Below are positions 44,217 to 52,923 of a stretch of 64,000 bases of DNA, one piece after another (position 1 is the first letter of the stretch; every line of letters starts with the position of its first letter). The DNA is taken from NCBI RefSeq assembly GCF_001563265.1, contig NZ_CP005083.1:1367001-1431000 (forward strand), in the 5' to 3' direction. Under the pieces are notes generated by a model. It saw nothing but the letters and a program-made list of their open reading frames with translations. It was not told the DNA's origin and made no database searches. Position numbers and translations under genes: made by a program. This stretch comes from Sphingobium sp. TKS. GTDB taxonomy: Bacteria > Pseudomonadota > Alphaproteobacteria > Sphingomonadales > Sphingomonadaceae.

Positions 44217-46045
44217 TGGGGAGAGGCACTCCGGGCAACGCAGATGCTGTAGCTGAGAGGGGGAAGGGAGACGGCGATGCTGCCGGGGGCGGAGGCGCTG
44301 GCGGCGCATTCGGTTCCGGCCAAAGTAGCGAAACGGTCGGAACGGACATCGACCTCGACCTGCGCCTTGATCGGCGCGGTCGATGTGTTGAAGGCGATCA
44401 GCGTTTCCGCGCCGCTCTCGGGATCGAAGCGGGACAGCGCGAAAAGGCCCGGCTGGTCGCCCCGCGCCCGGATGACCTCCTTACCGCGCCGCAAGGCCGG
44501 GTGGGCGGTACGCAGGCGGGCGAGCACGGCGATCTCCCGATAGAGCGGATGGCCAATGTCGAAGCGCGGCGTCGCCATGGTGGCATCGGTGCCGATCAGG
44601 CGATTGTCATTATAGTTCGCGACTTGGCTGCCGAACATATCCTCCCGAGCGTCCTGATCGCCGCCGTCGCCCACAAAACCCTGCTCGTCGCCATAATAGA
44701 TGGTCGGCACGCCGCGCATCGTCAGCAGCATGGCGTTGGCCAGCATCACCCGGCGCAGCACTTCATCCTCGCTCGCCTGCGGAAAGGCGCGCCGCACGAA
44801 AGTCGAAAAACGCCCCGCATCATGGTTGCTGACGAAGGTCGGCAAGGTCCGCGCCGTTGCCTCGCCATCGCGATAAAGCGCATCGCCCGCCAGCATCCGC
44901 TCCCATGTCGCGGTCGCGCCGCTGCCCGCGACCGTCTCCAGCGCCGCCTGCCGGAAAGCGAAGTCCAGCACTGCCGGAAAGCCGCCTTCCTTGGTATGCC
45001 AGGCGAGCGGCCCCGCATCGACCGTCTCGACATAGACCTCCCCGAAAATATGGAAATTGGGGATGCCTTTCGCCCTGGCGCGGGCCTGCATGGCGGGAAC
45101 GAACATCTGCCAGAAATGCGGATCGACATGCTTGGCCGTGTCCACCCGGAAGCCGTCTATGCCGAAGCGGTCGATCCAGCCGCCGAAAATCTCGATCATG
45201 CCCGCAATCACGCGGGGGTTCTCGGTCATCAGATCGTCCAGCCCGGCAAAGTCCCCCATGGTCGCGCTCTCGCCCGAATAGGTCGTTTCCCCGCGATTAT
45301 GATAATGAAGCGGATCGTTGAGCCAAGCCGGAACTTTCATCCGCTCCTCGCCCCTGGGGATAGTGGGCGTATAGGCGTAGGATGGATCGGTCAGCTTCGC
45401 GAAATTCGCTTCGCCATGGTCCTGATCGCCCGCGAAACCGGCATTGATCGCTTTCCCCCCGACACCACCCTGCCGCTGATAGGGATAATCGGCGCGCGAA
45501 CGATAGGGGCAGGGCTTGCCCGCGCACTCCCGATACTGGATCACATCAGCCGTGTGGTTGGCAATGATGTCCATATAGACCTTCATCCCCCGGCGATGCG
45601 CGGCTTCTACCAGAGCGGCGAAATCGGCGTCGGTGCCGAAATGCGGGTCGACATGGGTGAAGTCGGTGATCCAATAGCCATGATAGCCCGCGCTTTCCTG
45701 ACCCTTCGGCCCCTGCACCGGCTTGTTGCGGAAGATCGGTCCGACCCAGATGGCGGTGGCGCCTAGCCCCTGAATATAGTCGAGGCGGCGGATCAGCCCT
45801 TTCAGGTCGCCGCCATGATAAAAGCCCTTGGAGGTGGGATCATAGCCGGTGACCAGCCGGTCCCCCTTCATGCCTCCCTTGTCGTTGGACTTGTCGCCAT
45901 TGTCGAAGCGGTCGGGCAGGAGGAAATAGATGACCTCATCCTCCGGCAGCCGCGCCTGGAAATCGGATGGCTCGGCGGCGAGCAATGAGGCAGGGGCAGC
46001 CAAAGCGGCCAGCGCGGCAAACAGCGATGCTTTCCTTCCGCGCAT
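44213..46045 (-). CDS. Exported GH13 alpha-amylase/neopullulanase
   Basis: A 610-residue enzyme with a signal peptide (LFAALAALAAPASLLAAE). GH13 motifs: DIIANHTAD, GFRVDTAKHVD, HIFGEVYVE and FVSNHDAGR; a small C-terminal beta domain ends in SVSLPPLSYSICV. Acts outside the cytoplasm on starch or maltodextrins. First gene of the maltose operon. The start at 46045 has GGGGAGG eight bases upstream; a motif shared with the TonB receptor lies about 90 bases upstream, and the lacI-type gene is divergent. Confidence 0.88.
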   Translation of the reverse strand: MRGRKASLFAALAALAAPASLLAAEPSDFQARLPEDEVIYFLLPDRFDNGDKSNDKGGMKGDRLVTGYDPTSKGFYHGGDLKGLIRRLDYIQGLGATAIWVGPIFRNKPVQGPKGQESAGYHGYWITDFTHVDPHFGTDADFAALVEAAHRRGMKVYMDIIANHTADVIQYRECAGKPCPYRSRADYPYQRQGGVGGKAINAGFAGDQDHGEANFAKLTDPSYAYTPTIPRGEERMKVPAWLNDPLHYHNRGETTYSGESATMGDFAGLDDLMTENPRVIAGMIEIFGGWIDRFGIDGFRVDTAKHVDPHFWQMFVPAMQARARAKGIPNFHIFGEVYVETVDAGPLAWHTKEGGFPAVLDFAFRQAALETVAGSGATATWERMLAGDALYRDGEATARTLPTFVSNHDAGRFSTFVRRAFPQASEDEVLRRVMLANAMLLTMRGVPTIYYGDEQGFVGDGGDQDAREDMFGSQVANYNDNRLIGTDATMATPRFDIGHPLYREIAVLARLRTAHPALRRGKEVIRARGDQPGLFALSRFDPESGAETLIAFNTSTAPIKAQVEVDVRSDRFATLAGTECAASASAPGSIAVSLPPLSYSICVARSASPQ

Positions 46046-46134
46046 GGAACGTGCCTCCCCTACCGCTTCTGGCTTGATTGCAGCGGCTTTCATAGGGGTC
46101 TTAGTCGGTTCGCACCCACCGGGCCAAGCAGCCG

Positions 46135-46148
46135 ACATACGTATTCAG
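46135..46148. promoter_or_regulatory. Shared maltose-regulon operator, site 1
   Basis: ACATACGTATTCAG, identical to 50257-50270 upstream of the TonB receptor. Read on the minus strand it is CTGAATACGTATGT, close to the perfect palindrome TGAATACGTATTCA with the central CG typical of LacI-family operators. It lies about 90 bases before the amylase start and 46 bases before the lacI-type start. Confidence 0.7.
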
Positions 46149-46193
46149 AGCGGCTGTCTTTCCAATGACGAAGGGCAGGCGTAAGATAAGGCG

Positions 46194-47216
46194 ATGGCCG
46201 TCAACGAAAAACCAACGTCCTTCGACATCGCCACGCTCGCAGGGGTTTCCCAGCCGACCGTGTCCAGGGCTTTGCGCGGCGACCGCACCGTCAGCGAAGG
46301 CACCCGCAAGCGGATAGAGGCCATCGCCCGGCAGCTCAACTATACCGTGGACAAGAACGCGTCCTCGCTGCGCCGGGGCAAGAGCAACACGCTGGCGCTG
46401 CTGTTTTTCGAGGATCTGTTGCCCGACGAAAGCTATATCAACCCCTTCTTCCTCTCGATGCTGGGACCGATCCTGCAAACCTGCGCCAAGCGTGGCTATG
46501 ACCTGCTGACCTCCTTCCAGCAACTTTCGACCGACTGGCATGTCGATTATGAGGACAGCCGCAAGGCCGACGGGATCATCCTGCTCGGCTATGGCGATTA
46601 TGAAACCTACCGCGCCCGGCTGGAGCAACTGGTGGCGCAGGGCACGCATTTCGTGCGCTGGGGATCGGTCGACCCCAATGCGCTGGGCATGACCATCGGC
46701 TGCGACAACCGGCAGGGCGGGCGCGACGCGGGGCGCCACCTGATCGAACGGGGACGCCGGAACATCGCCTTTCTGGGCGATGCGTCGAGCCGCTATCCCG
46801 AATTTCGCGACCGCTATGCTGGCCTCACGGAGGTGATGCGAGAGGCGGCCTTGCCGGTCGACCTTGGCCTGCATGTCGATGCGCTCTCGACCGAGCAGTC
46901 GGGGTATGAGGCCGCCAGGCGCCTGATCGCACGTGGCCTTTCCTTCGACGCGATCTTCGCGGGTTCGGACCTGATCGCCATCGGCGCGATGCGGGCGCTG
47001 GACGAAGCGGGCATGAGCGTGCCGCAGGATGTCGCGCTGATCGGCTTCGACGACATCCCCGCCGCCAGCCTCACAAGACCGCCGCTGACGACCATCGCAC
47101 AGGACTATCTGCACGCGGGCGAGGTGCTTGTGGATGCGCTTATCGGGCAGATCGACCGCAAGCCGCTGGAGCCTACGTTGCTCGTGCCAAGGCTGGTCAC
47201 GCGCATGACGGCATAG
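46194..47216 (+). CDS. malI: LacI-family regulator (MalI-like)
   Basis: A 340-residue repressor: N-terminal HTH SFDIATLAGVSQPTVSRAL with hinge NYTVDKNASSLR, then a periplasmic-binding-protein-like effector domain (LALLFFEDLLPD, ADGIILLGYGD, CDNRQGGRDAGRHLIERG, GSDLIAIGAMRALDEAG, IGFDDIPAA). Divergent from the amylase operon and located between it and the TonB receptor gene, with the same motif in front of both, so it probably represses both in the absence of maltodextrin. Confidence 0.9.
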   Translation: MAVNEKPTSFDIATLAGVSQPTVSRALRGDRTVSEGTRKRIEAIARQLNYTVDKNASSLRRGKSNTLALLFFEDLLPDESYINPFFLSMLGPILQTCAKRGYDLLTSFQQLSTDWHVDYEDSRKADGIILLGYGDYETYRARLEQLVAQGTHFVRWGSVDPNALGMTIGCDNRQGGRDAGRHLIERGRRNIAFLGDASSRYPEFRDRYAGLTEVMREAALPVDLGLHVDALSTEQSGYEAARRLIARGLSFDAIFAGSDLIAIGAMRALDEAGMSVPQDVALIGFDDIPAASLTRPPLTTIAQDYLHAGEVLVDALIGQIDRKPLEPTLLVPRLVTRMTA

Positions 47217-47230
47217 TTTGCGTAGTTAAC

Positions 47231-47296
47231 GTGCTCCTGCGAAGGCAGGAGCCCAGTCCCGCCGTTTGAACTGGGCTCCTGCCTTCGCAGGAGCAC
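47231..47296. repeat. Long perfect palindrome (dispersed repeat)
   Basis: Two exact 27-base complementary arms (47231-47257 and 47270-47296; arm begins GTGCTCCTGCGAAGGCAGGA) with a 12-base loop, followed by TTTTT. Located 15 bases after the lacI-type stop, so it can act as terminator. Related to the decayed copy at 40454-40543. Confidence 0.9.
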
Positions 47297-47311
47297 ATCA
47301 TTTTTGCAGGT

Positions 47312-47353
47312 ACAAAAAGGGAGGACCGCCACCCCTGAAAGGGGCGGCGGTCC
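47312..47353 (-). terminator. Terminator of the TonB-receptor gene
   Basis: On the minus strand GGACCGCC (complement of 47346-47353) pairs with GGCGGTCC (complement of 47323-47330), with an inner CCCC/GGGG stem, followed by CTCCCTTTTTG. It lies 42 bases beyond the receptor stop codon. Confidence 0.8.
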
Positions 47354-47394
47354 GGGGGAGAACTGCCTGCGTGCAGTCAGGCAGATCGGGGACT

Positions 47395-50175
47395 TTAGAA
47401 CTTGTACGTTAGGCCCAGATAATAGTCCCGGCCATAGCGCTGATAGTCGATCACCTGCCGGGGGTCGTCATTCTGATAGGTGACAAAGGGCTGATCGGTC
47501 AGGTTCTTGCCCTGCAACAGGATCGATAGTCCCTGAAGCGGCCCCGACTGGAACTCATAGCCGATCTGCGCATCGAGAATCCCTTCCGCCTTGGCTGTGC
47601 GGAAGGTCGGCGCCGCAGACAGCCCCGCCACTTCGCCCAGGAAGGAGGAACGATAGCGATAGCTCACCCGCGCCTGAAAACCGTTCTTCTCGAAATAGGC
47701 GGTGCCGCTGGCGACCCATTTCGACAGGCCGGGCAAGGTAACGCTTTCGGTCGGATTGCTGCCATATTCGACCTCGCTATGCGTATAGGAACCGCTGGCG
47801 AAGATGCCGAAGCCGTCGAGCGCCGGGCTGAACAGCTTGAAGGGCAGCGACGCGGTCGCCTCGACGCCCATGATCGTGCCCTTGCCGGTGTTGGCGGGCG
47901 CCTTGAGCAAGCCGATAGTGCTGCCCTGCTGCTGCACGATGGCCTGAGCCGCAGGCGGCAGCGTCGAAAGCGCGCCCGAGAAGTCATAGGCGATATTGTT
48001 GTTCGGATCGACGAAGTCGGTCAGGTTCTTGAAGTAACCCGACACCGACACATAGCCGCCGCCCCGGAAATATTTCTCCAGCGACAGATCGATATTGGTC
48101 GACTGATAGGGCCGCAGCATGATGTTGCCGCCGTTCGAGCTGAACGGGCTATATTGAGGGTCCGATCCCAGGCCGACCTTCGACAGGTCGACGCTGAATT
48201 CCTGATTGACGCGTTCCTGGTCCAGACGCGGACGCACCATGGTCTGCGCCGCGCCCAGCTTGACGAAGAAGCTCGGCTCCAGCTCGACGGAAATCTGCGC
48301 GCTCGGCAGGACGTTGGTGTAGCTGTCCTTGCCCGACACCGGCAGTACGGTCACGACGCCGTTGGCGAAGTTGGAAATCGTGCCGGTTGATGCCTGCCGC
48401 GAATGGATCACCTGCACGCCGATCGCGCCCTTCAGCGGCTTGCCGCCCAGTTCCCCGTCCATGCTGAGCTTCGCATAGCCGGTGAACACGTCTTCCTTCA
48501 CCACATTGTCGCGGACCAGCGAGCCGGGGCGGTTGTCATACACCGCATCCAGCACATTGTCGTACAGATAGAGCGGGTTCAGCGTCAGCATCGCAGGCAC
48601 GCCGAGATAGTCGAGCGAGACGTTCGATCCCAGCAGCGCTTCGCTCGGCACGGCCACCGATCCCGGCGTCCCGCCGGAGACGGTGCAGTTCGTGCCGCCC
48701 GGCGGGCAAAGGAAATAGGACGTATAGGCGCTGGTCTTCTTGCGGCGGCTATAGTTGCCGCCGACTTCCCACTTGGAAAAGATGCTGCCTGAAATGTCCC
48801 CGACCAGGTTCGCGCGGAACGACTTCATGTCGTCGATGAATTTGGGCCGGTTGAGGAAGCCCGCCTGTACCACCGCCGTCGTGCCGTTGTAGCCCCAGCC
48901 ATTGGGATCGGTCAGGCTGATGATGTTGGTATCGGTATAGTCCAGCGTCGGCATAATCCGGAACAGACCGTTCGACTGTCGCTCGACCCGGACAGTATCC
49001 GGCACACCCGAACGCAGATAGCCGGTGCCCGAATAAGTCTCCAGCAGGAAGTCGGTACGCTTGGCCCGCGACCAGCTTGCATCGACATTGAGCTTCAGCG
49101 TGTTGTTGAGGCGGATATCATTGTTCCAGCCCAGCGAGATCGTATCCGCCTTGCGCTTGTTATAGTCGTTGCGCTGCACACCATAGACATTGCTGAAGGT
49201 GGCGCCAGTAACGAAACCGTTTTCGACCGTCTCGTCGCTGACGCCGACATTGCTGCCCCAGACCAGCGGGAACTCGATGCCGCGCAGCCGCTGCTCCTCC
49301 TCGAAATGGGAAGCCAGCACGTCGAAGGTCGAATGGAAATTGTCGCTCGGTTGCCATTCCAGCGTGCCGACCGCGCCATAGCGCTTCAACAGGTTCGACT
49401 GCACATAGGGCTTGGCGCCGCCGATGATGAGGTTGCCGCTGGCATCGGTCGGATAGCCCCAGGCATTGAACCGTTCATCCTGCGAAGGCGTCTGCGAGGC
49501 GGAAAAGCCCAGCGACAGGCCCAACGTGTCGTCCGCAAACTGGTCGATATAGGTGGCTGAGGCGCGATAGCCGTAGCGCTTGCCGTCGGGATTGAGCTTG
49601 TCCATCCCGTTCATCTGACCGCGCAGCGACAGGGCGACGACCCGGTCCTTCTTGTCCAGCGGGCGCAGCATGCGCAGGTCGACCGTACCCGAAATGCCCG
49701 CCGCGATCAGCGCCGCGTCGGCGCTCTTGTAGACATTGACGTTCTGGAAGAATTCGGACGGATATTGGTCATATTCGACGCCGCGATTGTCGCCCACCGT
49801 CACCTGCTCGCGCCCGTTGAGCAGCGTGGTCGAGAAGTCGGGGCCAAGCCCGCGGATCGAGAGCCTCTGGTCGCGACCCTCCAGCCTCTGGGCCGTCACG
49901 CCGGGCAGGCGCGCCAGCGAGTCCGCTATCGATACGTCCGGCAGCTTGCCGACGTCTTCGGCGGAGATCGAATCCACGATCAGCACCGAATCCCGCTTCA
50001 TCTTCGCGGCGGAGGCCAGCGAGGCGCGGATGCCGGTGACGACGATCGCATCCCCCTGCGGCTCGGCCGGCGCGGCGGTTTCAGCCGTGGTCTGCGCGGA
50101 GGCAACCGCCGCGACCGACAGCGAAGCGCCAGCCAGAAGGGTGGCCCGCAGGATGGAATGATGGAATTTGTGCAT
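47395..50175 (-). CDS. TonB-dependent receptor, probable maltodextrin transporter (MalA-like)
   Basis: A 926-residue outer-membrane receptor. Signal peptide ATLLAGASLSVAAVASA, short TonB-box region, plug domain opening with DAIVVTGIRASLASAAKMK and SISAEDVGKLPDVSIADSL, and a 22-stranded barrel ending in the aromatic DYYLGLTYKF. The plug resembles the large sphingomonad/Caulobacter receptors for carbohydrates. Its place in the maltose locus and the shared operator suggest maltodextrin uptake. ATG 50175 has GGGAGG seven bases upstream. Confidence 0.9.
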   Translation of the reverse strand: MHKFHHSILRATLLAGASLSVAAVASAQTTAETAAPAEPQGDAIVVTGIRASLASAAKMKRDSVLIVDSISAEDVGKLPDVSIADSLARLPGVTAQRLEGRDQRLSIRGLGPDFSTTLLNGREQVTVGDNRGVEYDQYPSEFFQNVNVYKSADAALIAAGISGTVDLRMLRPLDKKDRVVALSLRGQMNGMDKLNPDGKRYGYRASATYIDQFADDTLGLSLGFSASQTPSQDERFNAWGYPTDASGNLIIGGAKPYVQSNLLKRYGAVGTLEWQPSDNFHSTFDVLASHFEEEQRLRGIEFPLVWGSNVGVSDETVENGFVTGATFSNVYGVQRNDYNKRKADTISLGWNNDIRLNNTLKLNVDASWSRAKRTDFLLETYSGTGYLRSGVPDTVRVERQSNGLFRIMPTLDYTDTNIISLTDPNGWGYNGTTAVVQAGFLNRPKFIDDMKSFRANLVGDISGSIFSKWEVGGNYSRRKKTSAYTSYFLCPPGGTNCTVSGGTPGSVAVPSEALLGSNVSLDYLGVPAMLTLNPLYLYDNVLDAVYDNRPGSLVRDNVVKEDVFTGYAKLSMDGELGGKPLKGAIGVQVIHSRQASTGTISNFANGVVTVLPVSGKDSYTNVLPSAQISVELEPSFFVKLGAAQTMVRPRLDQERVNQEFSVDLSKVGLGSDPQYSPFSSNGGNIMLRPYQSTNIDLSLEKYFRGGGYVSVSGYFKNLTDFVDPNNNIAYDFSGALSTLPPAAQAIVQQQGSTIGLLKAPANTGKGTIMGVEATASLPFKLFSPALDGFGIFASGSYTHSEVEYGSNPTESVTLPGLSKWVASGTAYFEKNGFQARVSYRYRSSFLGEVAGLSAAPTFRTAKAEGILDAQIGYEFQSGPLQGLSILLQGKNLTDQPFVTYQNDDPRQVIDYQRYGRDYYLGLTYKF

Positions 50176-50485
50176 ATGTGGACCCTCCCCAAGACGTATT
50201 GCTTGTGTTTCTCGCCGCATCGATAGCCGCCCGGCCCATGGTCTGCACAGAATCCCACATACGTATTCAGTGGAACAAATTATCCTATTGAAAATATTTG
50301 GTAATCATGAAATCCGCATCGGTAGTCGACGGTCGACGTCCCTGTTTTCGACATGATTTTCGGGGAATTCCGTAGGGTCAAGGCCGCCCTCTTGAAACTG
50401 TCGGCGTGGCTGGCATTTTCGTCGTCGGCCGAAAGGATTTTCATGTCATATGGGCCACGACACGGAACCGGCGGGGGAAGGCCTT
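50176..50485. other. Divergent intergenic region, TonB receptor / antiporter
   Basis: Holds the receptor leader and operator on one side and presumably the antiporter promoter on the other. The 50281-50350 part is AT-richer with TCGAC repeats. No ORF is convincing. Confidence 0.5.
50257..50270. promoter_or_regulatory. Shared maltose-regulon operator, site 2
   Basis: Exact 14-base match to 46135-46148, about 82-95 bases upstream of the receptor start, the same spacing as for the amylase. Probably bound by the LacI-type protein encoded at 46.2-47.2 kb. Confidence 0.7.
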
Positions 50486-52069
50486 ATGCACCCAATGCAG
50501 TTGTTCGAATTGGTGATCGTCATGCTGCTGGCGATCATCGTCCTGCATTATGCCGCGAACAAGCTGGGCCTGCCGCCTGCGGTCGCCCTGCTGGCGGGGG
50601 GCGCGCTGTTCGCCTTCCTGCCCGGCCTGCCGGTGATCTCGCTCGACCCGCAACTGGTGCTGGTGATCTTCCTGCCGCCGCTGCTGATGGACGGCGCCCG
50701 GTTCATCGCGCTACGGCACCTTCAAAGGCATATGTTCGGCATTGTCGCGCTGGCCGTGGGCGCGGTGATCTTCACCACGGCGGTCGTCGCGGCGGTGGCG
50801 CACTGGCTGGTGCCCGGCCTTCCCTGGGCAGCCTGCGCGGCGCTCGGCGCCATCGTCTCGCCGCCCGACGCCGTGTCGGCCCGCGCGGTGTTGCAGCGGG
50901 TCCATCTGCCGCGCCGTCTGTCGATCCTGCTGGAAGGGGAGAGCCTGTTCAACGACGCCAGCGGCCTTGTCCTCTTCCGCTTCGCCATAACGGCGGGCGT
51001 GACCGGCGCGTTCAGTATGGTCGATGCGCTGCAAAGCTTCGTCATGCTGGCGGCGGGCGGCGCATTGATCGGTGCCGTCATCGGCGCGCTCTGGGTGCTG
51101 ACGGTCAAGCGGCTGGACGACAAATATCTGATGATCGCCTCATCGCTGCTGGCGCCTTGGGCATCCTATCTCCTGGCCGAATCCGTCCATGTTTCCGGCG
51201 TGATTGCGACGGTCACGACCGGCCTCATCTGCGGCTGGTATCAGCATGTCGTCTTCCCCGCGATGGTGCGGATGAACGGCACGGCCTTTTGGGCGGTGAT
51301 GATCTTCCTGATGGAGGCGTTCGTGTTCCTCCTCATCGGATCGTCGCTGCGCGGCGTGATCGAGCGTGTGGGCGGCTTGGGCGTGGTGCTGGACGAAATG
51401 ACGCTGCCCATCCTCGCGATCCTCGCCACGCTCATCGTTGCGCGGTTCGTCTGGGTATTCGGTTCGGATGCCGTGATCGCTGGGCTGAGGGCGATGGGCA
51501 TATGCGGCTACAAACCGCTCGGTCCGCGTTCGGCCACGGTGCTGGGCTGGGCCGGGATGCGCGGCGTGGTGACGCTGGCGGTGGCGCTCAGCGTGCCGGA
51601 GGGTTTTCCCGGCCGCGACTTCATCCTGACCACGGCCTTCGCCGTCATCATCGGCACTGTCCTGCTGCAAGGCACGACATTGGGCGCGGTGATCCGCATG
51701 GTGAAGCTGCCCGAATCGGAAAGCGATCGCCCGCGCATGACCATGAGCGAGGCCGAAGCCGCTATGGCCCAGGCGCAGGTCCGCATCGTCGAAGTCCACG
51801 CCTATGATGCGGAAGGTACGCTGCTCCACCCGCGTCTGCTCGAACGCTATCAGCGTCACGCCGAACTCTCGGTCAGCTATGCGGGGCAGGAGGAGGAGTT
51901 TTCGGACAGGCTCCACGCCCATTTCGACCTGGTGCTGAAAGCCATCGCCGCCGGGCGGGCGGAGTTGCTGCGCCTTCACCGCACGGGAGAGATTGACGAA
52001 CATACGCTTCAGGAACTGGAACGCGATCTCGATCTGGAGGAATTGAGCGCCCTGTCAGCCAAGGCCTGA
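50486..52069 (+). CDS. CPA1-type Na+/H+ antiporter
   Basis: A 527-residue cation/proton antiporter with about 12 helices. Diagnostic segments are VSPPDAVSARAVL, GESLFNDASGLVLF with the ND pair of the CPA1 ion site, and GWAGMRGVVTLAVALSVPEGFP. A cytoplasmic C-terminal tail of about 110 residues (EAEAAMAQAQVRIVE to the end) is helical and charged. The start at 50486 has GGAAGG four bases upstream. Contributes to Na+ and pH homeostasis. Stands alone. Confidence 0.9.
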   Translation: MHPMQLFELVIVMLLAIIVLHYAANKLGLPPAVALLAGGALFAFLPGLPVISLDPQLVLVIFLPPLLMDGARFIALRHLQRHMFGIVALAVGAVIFTTAVVAAVAHWLVPGLPWAACAALGAIVSPPDAVSARAVLQRVHLPRRLSILLEGESLFNDASGLVLFRFAITAGVTGAFSMVDALQSFVMLAAGGALIGAVIGALWVLTVKRLDDKYLMIASSLLAPWASYLLAESVHVSGVIATVTTGLICGWYQHVVFPAMVRMNGTAFWAVMIFLMEAFVFLLIGSSLRGVIERVGGLGVVLDEMTLPILAILATLIVARFVWVFGSDAVIAGLRAMGICGYKPLGPRSATVLGWAGMRGVVTLAVALSVPEGFPGRDFILTTAFAVIIGTVLLQGTTLGAVIRMVKLPESESDRPRMTMSEAEAAMAQAQVRIVEVHAYDAEGTLLHPRLLERYQRHAELSVSYAGQEEEFSDRLHAHFDLVLKAIAAGRAELLRLHRTGEIDEHTLQELERDLDLEELSALSAKA

Positions 52070-52171
52070 TGCTCGAACTTTCTGCGTTGGTTTAGGTCGT
52101 CCTCTGGGTCGGCGCGATATTTATGTCAGGCGCTGTTTTTGCCTCCACTTCGCTCTATGCTTCGCGCGCTC

Positions 52172-52870
52172 ATGACGAACCGACCCACTCCCCGTAAACG
52201 TCACTCCGTCCCCGCCGCTTCACGGCTGATCCAGGCGGCCGAAGCGCTGTTCGCGGAGCGCGGCATCGACGCCGTCTCGATGCGCGAAATCGCCGCTGCC
52301 GCCCAATGCGGCGACACCAATGCCGTGACCTATTATTTCGGATCGAAGGACGGGCTGCTCGCCGCCATCTTCGCCGCCCGGGCCGAACAGATGGACGGCA
52401 CGCGCGGCGAGATGCTGGACAGGCTGGAGGGACAGGGCAGGATCGACGATCCGCTGGCGCTGCTCGGCATATTGTTCCTGCCGCAGTTGCGCCTGATCGA
52501 TGATCGCGGGCGTCATCCCTATGCCGCCTTCATGCTGCACTATGCGACGCAATATTGGTCGCTCACTCCGGCGTTGTTTGCCCAGACCCGCGACAGGGCG
52601 CCGAACCTGCTGCGTCTGATGGGGCATCTGACGGCGCTGGCCGGGCATGTGCATCCCGACATTGCCCGCAACCGCATCCTGTTGTGCAACATGATGCTGC
52701 AATGCGTGCTGGTCCGCTGGGACCATGGCGCGCTGGAGGATCGATCGGTGCCGCTGGCGCAACATGTGCGTGACGTGATGATGACGGCGCGCGCCAATCT
52801 GCTTGCTCCCTCGGGGGAAGGAGAGGGCGTACCCGCTTCGGTGGAAGATTGGTTCGCCGGATCAAGCTAG
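52172..52870 (+). CDS. TetR-family transcriptional regulator
   Basis: A 232-residue regulator: N-terminal HTH (RLIQAAEALFAERGIDAVSMREIAAAA with NAVTYYFGSKDGLLAAIF) and an all-helical ligand domain without recognisable family. Converges with the arylsulfatase gene, stops 53 bases apart; a regulatory link is possible but unproven. ATG 52157 is an alternative start; neither has a clear ribosome-binding site. Confidence 0.87.
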   Translation: MTNRPTPRKRHSVPAASRLIQAAEALFAERGIDAVSMREIAAAAQCGDTNAVTYYFGSKDGLLAAIFAARAEQMDGTRGEMLDRLEGQGRIDDPLALLGILFLPQLRLIDDRGRHPYAAFMLHYATQYWSLTPALFAQTRDRAPNLLRLMGHLTALAGHVHPDIARNRILLCNMMLQCVLVRWDHGALEDRSVPLAQHVRDVMMTARANLLAPSGEGEGVPASVEDWFAGSS

Positions 52871-52923
52871 AAAAGGCATCTCCCAAGCTCAGCCCGAACG
52901 GAGGAGAGGGGAGATTAAGCACA

